A stretch of DNA of 5,316 nucleotides from SOIA01 sp050116035 (lineage in GTDB: Bacteria; Acidobacteriota; Aminicenantia; Aminicenantales; Aminicenantaceae), in NCBI GenBank assembly GCA_050116035.1, contig JASFPJ010000252.1, positions 1 to 5,316 of the forward strand. Direction: 5' to 3'. A model generated the notes under the pieces. It saw only the letters and a program-made list of their open reading frames with translations. It had not been told where the DNA came from and made no database searches. Positions 1-5,316 of this stretch are shown in pieces (the stretch's first letter is position 1; each line of letters starts with the position of its first letter). A program made the translations under genes and the position numbers.

Positions 1-1
1 C

Positions 2-454
2 GAAGGCCTTGACGAACAAGAATTAAGGTTCAAACTTGAGGCGGTTACGAAGCTCATCCCCTATGTCAAGCTGGTGTTATCAGAGAAGCTAAGAGTGCCT
101 GAGAGGACGGAGGAAGAGTACACCAAATTTTTCACCAGTGAAGAATTTAACAGGCTGTTTGATGAATCAATCGGTGACAAATTGGCTCTGTACCCACGTG
201 TTTCAGTGAGAGATCGGGATACTCAAAAAGAGGCCGTGGATAGCGTAAAGATCGACAAGATCATAAACAAACACAAGGGCGAAGCCCGTTCACTGATTCA
301 AGTGTTGCTGGCGATTCAACAGGAAAACCATTGGATCTCCCATGAAGCATTGGAAAAAGTCAGTCAGAAACTGGACGTGCCGTTGAGCCGGATCATGCAG
401 ATAGTGACCTTTCATGAAACCTTCAGCTTGAATCCAGAGGGAAGTGATAAGTAA
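2..454 (+). CDS. NuoE-like subunit, helical domain only, 5' end outside window
   Basis: Probable accessory subunit of a cytoplasmic NuoEF-type electron-transfer module. The frame is open from base 2 with no stop and no ATG, and the GTG at 74 has no ribosome binding site before it, so I treat the gene as starting upstream; 150 residues are visible. The last 65 or so residues match the N-terminal helical domain of NuoE/HndA/HoxE: a helix with KHKGEARSLIQVLLAIQQEN, then WISHEALEKVSQKLDVPLSRI and VTFHETFSLNPEG. In the family this domain leads straight into a thioredoxin-like domain with four cysteines binding [2Fe-2S]. Here the protein ends at TAA and contains no cysteine, so it cannot bind that cluster. 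About 85 visible residues precede the helical domain; they are charged, probably helical, and I do not recognise them. The next gene starts 9 bases after the stop. NuoE-like identity is good; the role is inferred from context. Confidence 0.8.
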   Translation, partial: EGLDEQELRFKLEAVTKLIPYVKLVLSEKLRVPERTEEEYTKFFTSEEFNRLFDESIGDKLALYPRVSVRDRDTQKEAVDSVKIDKIINKHKGEARSLIQVLLAIQQENHWISHEALEKVSQKLDVPLSRIMQIVTFHETFSLNPEGSDK

Positions 455-458
455 GGGA
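453..458 (+). promoter_or_regulatory. Ribosome binding site of the NuoF-like gene
   Basis: AAGGGA lies 5 bases before the ATG at 464 and overlaps the TAA stop (452-454) of the preceding gene. It supports this ATG as the start and suggests that translation of the two genes is coupled. Confidence 0.5.
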
Positions 459-463
459 AGATC

Positions 464-2137
464 ATGCTGAGAATAAATTCAGCCGCAGAATTGGAAAAAC
501 AAAGGAAGGGGATCCTGTCCAAAAAAGATCCCGATAAGCCCAGTATCGCCATATGTGCGGGGATGGACTGTCTTGTCCGAGATAACGGCAGGATTATCGC
601 CGCCTTTGAAGAAGAGATCGATAAAAAGGATTTAAAAACTAAAGTCGACTTGAGAGCGACCGGATGCCACGGGCTTTGTGAAAAAGGGCCTCTAGTCGTT
701 ATCTATCCGGAAGAGATCTGCTATGTGGAGGTAACGCCGAAGGATGTCCCGGAGATTATCTCTCAGACCGTTCTGCGGAAGAAAGTGATCGACCGCCTCG
801 TTTATACTGACCCGGATACCGGCGAAAAAGCCACCCATCAGTCTGAAATACCTTTTTACAAGAACCAGATGCGGCACCTTATGGGAAACAGCACCAAGAT
901 CGATCCCCAAAGCATCGATGACTATTTGGCTGTTGGCGGGTACTCTGCTTTATCCAAAGCACTTTTCCAGATGAGCCCTGAAGAAGTTCTGGAAGAAATC
1001 AAAAAAGCCGAGTTGCGCGGCCGGGGCGGCGGCGGATTCCCTGCCGGCCGGAAGTGGGAAACCGCCCGTAATGCCCCCGGGAAAGAAAAGTACGTTATCG
1101 TCAATGCTCATGAAGGGGAGCTGGGAGCGTTCATGGATAGAGCCATCCTTTCGGGAAATCCGCATAGCGTGCTGGAAGGCTTGATCATCGGCGCCTTTGC
1201 GATCGGCTCACATCAAGGATTTATCTACGCCCGTCATGACGCGCCTCGAATGAAGAACAATATCTACATGGCCGTGGCTCAGGCGGAGGAATACGGGCTT
1301 TTGGGTGAAAATATCCTTGGCTCAGGCTTCGACTTCCATGTCGAGGTGCATCTGGATATCGGGATATTCGTTTCCGGTGAGTCCAGCGCATTGATGAGGT
1401 CGATAGAAGGGAATCCCCCGGAGCCCAGGCCCAAATACATTCGCACTTCGGTCAAAGGTATTTGGGAAAAGCCGAGCGTCCTGAACAATGTCGAAACCTG
1501 GGCGAATGTGCCCTTGATAATCGATAAAGGATCCGATTGGTATACCTCTACCGGGACAGAGCGAAGCAAGGGGACTAAACTAGTATCCTTGTCCGGCAAT
1601 ATCGTGAATGCAGGAGTCGCGGAAGTGCCTTTCGGGACCACCGTCAGAGAGATCGTCTACAACATCGGGGGTGGAATCCCAAACGGAAAGAAACTCAAAG
1701 CGGTTCATTTCGGAGGCCCTATGGGAGGTTCCATTCCCGAGAGTCTCCTCGACACTCCTTTGGATTTTGATGAGCTGGCCAAACTGGGAGCTCCGATCGG
1801 TGCAGGCAGCATGCTAATGTTGGATGAAGATACCAGTATGGTCGATGTAGCCCGGTATTTTCTCGATTTTCTCTCTAATGAGTCGTGCGGCAAATGCGTC
1901 CCCTGCCGGGAAGGCATCAGGCAGATGCTCAAGATTCTGACTAATATTAGGGATGGGAAGGGAAAAGAGGGGGACATCAAGCTTTTAGAGGAGATAGCCG
2001 AGGTCACAGGAGCGGCCTCTCTGTGCGCCTTAGGGAAAACGGCCGCTGATCCGCTTCTGAGCACGCTGCGCTACTTCAGAGATGAGTATGAGACCAACAT
2101 CGCAAAGGTGGAACGCCCGGCAGAAAAGCGAGAATGA
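464..2137 (+). CDS. NuoF/HndC-like flavoprotein with N-terminal [2Fe-2S] thioredoxin-like domain
   Basis: Flavin- and FeS-containing subunit expected to pass electrons between a soluble carrier (usually NAD(H)) and the FeS chain of its partners; cytoplasmic, 557 residues. Residues 25-103 are a thioredoxin-like ferredoxin domain with ligands C31, C36, C68 and C72. The NuoF core follows: FMN loop GRGGGGFPAGRKW (186-198), second pocket loop NAHEGELGAFMDR (214-226), GESSAL (305-310), an SLBB domain (about 371-425) and the N3-type [4Fe-4S] ligands C475, C478, C481 and C521. The layout matches HndC/HydB, but the C-terminal two-cluster ferredoxin domain of those proteins is absent. Odd points: the usual NADE-x-EPG is NAHEGELG, the usual GEE-TAL is GESSAL, and the aromatic residue expected after KW is Thr200. 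FMN binding is likely, NAD specificity uncertain. The start is the ATG at 464, and the stop overlaps the next gene's start by 4 bases. BamH-type and Hdr-associated NuoF paralogues are alternatives. Confidence 0.93.
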   Translation: MLRINSAAELEKQRKGILSKKDPDKPSIAICAGMDCLVRDNGRIIAAFEEEIDKKDLKTKVDLRATGCHGLCEKGPLVVIYPEEICYVEVTPKDVPEIISQTVLRKKVIDRLVYTDPDTGEKATHQSEIPFYKNQMRHLMGNSTKIDPQSIDDYLAVGGYSALSKALFQMSPEEVLEEIKKAELRGRGGGGFPAGRKWETARNAPGKEKYVIVNAHEGELGAFMDRAILSGNPHSVLEGLIIGAFAIGSHQGFIYARHDAPRMKNNIYMAVAQAEEYGLLGENILGSGFDFHVEVHLDIGIFVSGESSALMRSIEGNPPEPRPKYIRTSVKGIWEKPSVLNNVETWANVPLIIDKGSDWYTSTGTERSKGTKLVSLSGNIVNAGVAEVPFGTTVREIVYNIGGGIPNGKKLKAVHFGGPMGGSIPESLLDTPLDFDELAKLGAPIGAGSMLMLDEDTSMVDVARYFLDFLSNESCGKCVPCREGIRQMLKILTNIRDGKGKEGDIKLLEEIAEVTGAASLCALGKTAADPLLSTLRYFRDEYETNIAKVERPAEKRE

Positions 2138-2772
2138 TAATGGGAAAGCAAAAAAAGAGGAGTGAAATCATCATTCAGATAGATGGGAAAAAAGTGAAAG
2201 CATCGGAAGGGATGACCATACTGGAGGCCGCCCAAAAAGCAGATATATTTATCCCCACGCTCTGTCACCACGAGAAATTGGAACCTCATGGTTTATGTCG
2301 CATTTGCACAATCGAAGTCGAAGTCCGCGGCTGGACAAGCCTCGTTGCGGCCTGCCTTTACCCGGTAGAACAGGATCTGGTCGTCAAAACCAGGTCTGAG
2401 AAGGTCGATAAAATTCGAAAAATGATTTTGGAGTTTCTACTGGCTCATGCTCCGAATTCACCCCATTTACTGGAAATGGCTCAAGAATATGGAGCAGACA
2501 AAGACCGTTTTGAAAAGGAGTCCTCATTCTGCATTCTGTGTGGTCTGTGTGTGAGATACTGCGACGAGGTCAAGAAAAAAAATGCGGTGGGATTTGTGGA
2601 GTGTGGAGCCAGGCGGGAGATACGATTCATTCCGGAAATAGCCGCCACTGAGTGCATCAACTGCAAAGAATGTTTCGAGCTCTGCCCGACATCGTTTCTC
2701 CAGGCAGCGTTTGTTTTAACCGAATCCCTTGCGTCTTCCATAGATTCCTCCCAAACCGCAACAACGAAATAA
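2134..2772 (+). CDS. HoxU / NuoG-N-terminus-like [2Fe-2S] and 2x[4Fe-4S] protein
   Basis: Small cytoplasmic electron-wire subunit, 212 residues, linking the NuoF-like flavoprotein to a catalytic partner. Residues about 11-85 are a plant-type ferredoxin domain with ligands C44, C55, C58 and C74. A helical linker (about 88-128) follows, where NuoG usually carries an H-x3-C-x2-C-x5-C cluster; here it has no cysteine. Two [4Fe-4S] motifs follow: C133, C136, C139, C143 and C174, C177, C180, C184, the last followed by Pro-Thr as in bacterial ferredoxins. There is no molybdopterin-type or H-cluster domain, so the protein has no catalytic site of its own. The length and domain order fit HoxU and the small 2Fe-2S proteins found in Hdr- or BamI-type clusters. 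The ATG at 2134 overlaps the preceding TGA (ATGA), which points to coupled translation; the ATG at 2140 is an equally possible start, and neither has a strong binding site. The 28 residues after the last cysteine are not recognisable. Confidence 0.9.
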   Translation: MIMGKQKKRSEIIIQIDGKKVKASEGMTILEAAQKADIFIPTLCHHEKLEPHGLCRICTIEVEVRGWTSLVAACLYPVEQDLVVKTRSEKVDKIRKMILEFLLAHAPNSPHLLEMAQEYGADKDRFEKESSFCILCGLCVRYCDEVKKKNAVGFVECGARREIRFIPEIAATECINCKECFELCPTSFLQAAFVLTESLASSIDSSQTATTK

Positions 2773-2900
2773 GAGAGTTTGCCATCACGGGCGGCATCGC
2801 TTACCTCGAGCTGACCTTTGAAGCCGAACGGCCGCGTCCTCCCCAAGTCATTCAACAGGAACTGTTGATGGCGGCAGAGGAGCAGGGGGAATATTTCTGA
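2766..2900 (+). pseudogene. Open, coding-looking tail without a start codon (unrecognised)
   Basis: In the frame whose codons start at positions divisible by three, the sequence is open from 2652 to a TGA at 2898-2900. From about 2766 it reads like real protein (for example EIREFAITGGIAYLELTFEA, later PPQVIQQELLMAAEEQGEYF), and its codons favour G or C at the third position. No ATG, GTG or TTG occurs between the GTG at 2652, deep inside the preceding gene, and the codons near 2865. It could be the 3' remnant of a lost gene, or the original C-terminus of the HoxU-like protein displaced by a one-frame shift near its end. I do not recognise the family, and chance openness is not excluded. Confidence 0.3.
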
Positions 2901-2929
2901 GTGACTCTGTAGCTGTTCTATATTTATTC

Positions 2930-2956
2930 TAGACCCCAGTCTAACTTAAACTTTTT
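2930..2956 (+). terminator. Weak hairpin, possible terminator of the redox operon
   Basis: TAGAC (2930-2934) and GTCTA (2939-2943) form a five-pair stem with loop CCCA, 30 bases after the last open frame of the operon. A run of five T lies at 2952-2956, 8 bases past the stem rather than directly after it. The stem is short, so a working intrinsic terminator is doubtful; position is the main argument. Confidence 0.2.
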
Positions 2957-3072
2957 GGTTTGGAGGTTATGGTTGAATTGTGCCACTTGTTGAGTCTTCG
3001 CCTTGTCATCTCGGGTGTGGAAATCTCATTTCAAGGTATCAGCGGGTGGATATTGGGGAAAATTATGAGAGA

Positions 3073-3088
3073 TTGGATGCAAGTCCAA
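3073..3088. repeat. Small inverted repeat with GCAA loop
   Basis: TTGGAT (3073-3078) and GTCCAA (3083-3088) pair over six positions, one of them a T-G wobble, around the tetraloop GCAA, a stable GNRA-type loop if transcribed from the + strand. It lies 47 bases beyond the stop of the - strand permease gene. There is no adjoining T run in the - direction, so it is not a standard terminator; it could help protect the 3' end of an RNA or be chance. Confidence 0.2.
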
Positions 3089-3134
3089 AAAGGAAATTCT
3101 TATCTTATGGAGAACCGTCCCCTTTATACACTTT

Positions 3135-5316
3135 TCATTCATACCGCAGAGAATCAGCTGGATTTGCCCGGGCTGCCCGGATAGATTGAAATCCCACTGT
3201 GGCTAAGGCAATGAGTAAGGCCGCAATTCCTGCGCCTATAAACACAAGCCAGTTGACTCCGACTCTGTAAGGAAAGTTCTTTAGCCATTCGTGCATAGTA
3301 TAATAGGCTGCAGGCCAGGCAAAGAGATTCGCAACGCCGACCAGTTTCACGAAATCTCTCGTTAAATGAAGAGTGATGTTGGGTACTGAAGCTCCGACAA
3401 CTCTGCGGATTCCGATCTCTTTGGTCCTCTGCTTGGTCGTATAGCTGGAGAGTCCATAAAGTCCCAGACAGGCGATAAAAATTCCGATCATAGCCAAATA
3501 CAAAATCACTCGTCCGGCCTTCTGTTCTTCCAGGTACATTTGCTCGAAATTCTCATCCAAAAAACTGTATTCAAATATTCTGCTGGGAAATATGTTCTCA
3601 TATTCTTTTTCAATGGAAGCAAGAGTTCCAGGAACATCCTGCGTGGAGATCTTTAAGGAAAGCCGATTTCCGGAATAGTCTCTGGGAAGAAGTCTCAGCA
3701 TGATCGGTCCGATCGTATGATGAAGCGAGAGAAAATGATAATCCTTGATAATTCCCACTACCGTGGCACCTCCCCATGTTCGGGACCGGTAATCTACGTT
3801 GTACCGAAGCCTTTTTCCGATAGGCGCATCCCATCCGATTCTCTGTGCGGCGCTCTCATTGAGAATAACTGCATTCTCTTTCCATCCTCTCATGTTCGTC
3901 GTGAAGGCTCTTCCTTCCAGAATCGTCATTTCATAGGCAGGAATGAAGTATTCATCGATGTAATTGACATTCATCTTCATGTATTCTTCGGGACCGGCTC
4001 CTTCCCATGTGATGTAGCACCAGTTCGTAGAGGAGTGGGGCAGGTAGTCATGCAGGGCCGCTTTCTTGATGTTTTGATTTTTCAGGAGTTCGGTTCGGAG
4101 AGTCTCAACACTTTGAGACGTCCCCCCAGCGGGGATGACAAGCATTTGTTCGCTGTTATAACCCAAGTCTTTGTTCAAGAGATAGTTATTCTGCTGCAGG
4201 ATGATTATCGTTCCGATGATCAATCCGATCGAGATCGAAAACTGGAAAACGACCAGGAATTTTCTGAGCAGAGTATTCCGTGCTCCTGAAGACACATTGC
4301 CTCTTAAAACCTGAACAGGGCGGAAAGAAGACAGGACAAATGCCGGATAAAATCCGGAAAGAATACTGACAAAAATGATCAAAATGACAAGCCCTAAAGT
4401 GAAAAGCCAGTTATTGACAAGACCCAGGGACAGCTGCCGGTTGACTATCTGATTGAATTCCGGCAGGAGGGTCAGTGCGAGAAGAAGAGCCAGAACCATA
4501 GCTAATGTCACGGTGAGTAAAGATTCTCCGAGAAACTGCTTGATCAGCGATGTTCTTTGGGCTCCGACCACTTTACGCAGTCCGACCTCTCGGGCTCTAT
4601 CAGCGCCGCGGGCTGTTTCCAAATTCATGAAATTGATGCAGCCTATCAAAAGGACAAAGATCGATATGGCCGCAAATATGGTGAGATTTTTAATGCTTCC
4701 GACAACTGCGAATTCGAATCTCACATCCGCATGAAGGTGAATTCTTGCAAGAGGCCGGAGATAGAGCTCGTTTCTGCTTCTTTCTCCCTGGTACTTCTTC
4801 AGGAAAAAGCGGATCTTTTCATTTGTTTCTTGAAAGGGCTGTCCCGGATTCAGCAGTACATAGACAGGCACCCAGTTGTCGCCCCATCTGGAAAAAACGT
4901 CTTCTCCATAAATGGCGGGATAGCTGGAAACCGAGATGAGGCCGTTAAACTGAATATGAGAATTTTTCGGAATATCCGCGATCACTCCGGTGACTCTGAA
5001 ATCATGCCTGTTATTCACCCGGATCACATGATCTAGAGGATCTTCGGAGCCAAAAATGCGCTCGGCCTCGGTCTCGGTAATGACCAAGGAATAGGGTTCT
5101 TCGAGTGCGGTGTTGACGTCTCCTTGAACCATCGGAAAGGAAAACATCTTCAAGAATGTGTTATCCACAGCAAATGCTTTTTCTATTTCGAGCTTCCTGT
5201 TGTCAGGAGTCGTGATAAGCGGATTTCCCCAGTTTACGAATCTGGTTACAGCTTCGAAATCAGGGATGTCAGCCTCAAGAGTTGGAGAAAGGGCTGTCGG
5301 ACAGCCTGCTGTGGGC
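3135..5316 (-). CDS. Two-domain FtsX/MacB-type ABC transporter permease, N-terminus outside window
   Basis: Inner-membrane permease of the MacB/FtsX (type VII) ABC family, whose members work with a separate ATPase to move or release substrates on the periplasmic side by mechanical force; this one's substrate is unknown. The frame is open to the right edge; the GTG at 5168 is internal, because the preceding 49 codons also read as family sequence (CPTALSPTLEADIPDFEAVT). Counting from the first full codon, 726 residues are visible: a MacB-like periplasmic domain (to about 205), an FtsX domain with three membrane helices (about 210-232, 262-285, 301-327), a helix at about 350-374, a second periplasmic domain (about 390-595), and a second FtsX domain (about 601-624, 653-675, 688-711). 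The cytoplasmic motif occurs twice, as REVGLRKVVGA and KEIGIRRVVGA, and the protein ends NPADSLRYE, a typical family end. The missing part should be one membrane helix and some 70-90 residues. No ATPase gene is in the window; stop TGA at 3135-3137. Confidence 0.95.
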   Translation of the reverse strand, partial: PTAGCPTALSPTLEADIPDFEAVTRFVNWGNPLITTPDNRKLEIEKAFAVDNTFLKMFSFPMVQGDVNTALEEPYSLVITETEAERIFGSEDPLDHVIRVNNRHDFRVTGVIADIPKNSHIQFNGLISVSSYPAIYGEDVFSRWGDNWVPVYVLLNPGQPFQETNEKIRFFLKKYQGERSRNELYLRPLARIHLHADVRFEFAVVGSIKNLTIFAAISIFVLLIGCINFMNLETARGADRAREVGLRKVVGAQRTSLIKQFLGESLLTVTLAMVLALLLALTLLPEFNQIVNRQLSLGLVNNWLFTLGLVILIIFVSILSGFYPAFVLSSFRPVQVLRGNVSSGARNTLLRKFLVVFQFSISIGLIIGTIIILQQNNYLLNKDLGYNSEQMLVIPAGGTSQSVETLRTELLKNQNIKKAALHDYLPHSSTNWCYITWEGAGPEEYMKMNVNYIDEYFIPAYEMTILEGRAFTTNMRGWKENAVILNESAAQRIGWDAPIGKRLRYNVDYRSRTWGGATVVGIIKDYHFLSLHHTIGPIMLRLLPRDYSGNRLSLKISTQDVPGTLASIEKEYENIFPSRIFEYSFLDENFEQMYLEEQKAGRVILYLAMIGIFIACLGLYGLSSYTTKQRTKEIGIRRVVGASVPNITLHLTRDFVKLVGVANLFAWPAAYYTMHEWLKNFPYRVGVNWLVFIGAGIAALLIALATVGFQSIRAARANPADSLRYE

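Larger units (their letters stand above)
2901..3134. other. Convergent intergenic region without a convincing gene
   Basis: This 234-base stretch separates the 3' ends of the + strand redox operon and the - strand permease gene. It is relatively AT-rich. Short open frames occur (about 2960-3184 and 2980-3189, +) but they resemble no protein I know, and their last parts run antisense into the permease gene. The region must contain the transcription ends of both units, yet no strong GC-rich hairpin followed by a T run is visible in either direction. Confidence 0.6.

Noticed and set aside
2151..2157. A AAA AAG slippery heptamer in phase at codons 6-8 of the HoxU-like gene
   Set aside because: A -1 shift here would reach TGA at 2163-2165 after two codons and give only a very short peptide; it is more simply the lysine-rich N-terminus.
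2481..2855. 124-residue - strand ORF across the end of the HoxU-like gene
   Set aside because: Most of it is the complement of the cysteine-rich ferredoxin region on the + strand, and it has no recognisable domain or binding site.
3166..3182. GC-rich inverted repeat (CCCGGG and GCCCGG) near the permease 3' end
   Set aside because: It falls inside the codons for the conserved end RAARANPAD, where repeated Arg-Ala codons explain it; the central spacing is too short for a good hairpin.
2960..3189. Two overlapping short + strand ORFs in the convergent gap, one with GGAGG at 2962-2966 before ATG 2969
   Set aside because: The GGAGG lies only 2 bases from the ATG and 13 from the GTG at 2980, both poor spacings. 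The peptides resemble nothing I know, and their ends run antisense through the 3' end of the permease gene.
3717..4289. 190-residue + strand ORF
   Set aside because: It lies wholly antisense inside the permease gene, which has clear family motifs throughout; the ORF shows no recognisable domain.
5166..5168. GTG as the start of the permease
   Set aside because: The frame continues upstream to the window edge with 49 more codons that match the MacB-like periplasmic domain, and a start here would omit the first membrane helix.

Overview
This is a bacterial chromosomal window with two unrelated transcription units that converge. The left half (about 1-2772, + strand) is a tightly packed three-gene redox operon. 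Its products are a NuoE-like protein, a NuoF-like flavoprotein, and a small HoxU/NuoG-N-terminus-like iron-sulfur protein. The right half (3135-5316, - strand) is one long gene for a two-FtsX-domain ABC transporter permease. Both outer genes run off the window: the first lacks its 5' end at the left edge, the permease its N-terminus at the right edge.

The redox genes form an E-F-U module of the kind that carries electrons between NAD(H) and a catalytic partner in HydABC/Hnd and Hox hydrogenases, NAD-linked formate dehydrogenases, Hdr-associated complexes and the BamGHI part of class II benzoyl-CoA reductase. All expected cluster ligands are visible: a [2Fe-2S] thioredoxin-like set and an N3-type [4Fe-4S] set in the NuoF-like protein, then one [2Fe-2S] and two [4Fe-4S] sets in the HoxU-like protein. 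No catalytic subunit lies in the window, and the strand switch after 2900 means none follows directly downstream.

Three features of the module are unusual. The NuoE-like protein stops where its [2Fe-2S] domain should begin, while the next gene starts with such a domain, in the same reading frame and separated by one TAA. The FMN/NAD pocket of the NuoF-like protein departs from the usual consensus at several positions, so its electron donor or acceptor should not be assumed to be NADH. After the HoxU-like gene, an open, coding-looking stretch in another frame (about 2766-2900) has no usable start codon and may be a gene remnant or a frameshifted tail.

The region 2901-3134 holds no convincing gene, only short weak inverted repeats. 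I see no rRNA, tRNA, CRISPR array, insertion sequence or named riboswitch.

Organism: the oxygen-sensitive style of redox module suggests an anaerobe. Permeases with two MacB-like periplasmic domains and this kind of C-terminus are abundant in Bacteroidota, Acidobacteriota, Aminicenantes and similar lineages. Moderate GC content fits many of these, so the assignment stays tentative.
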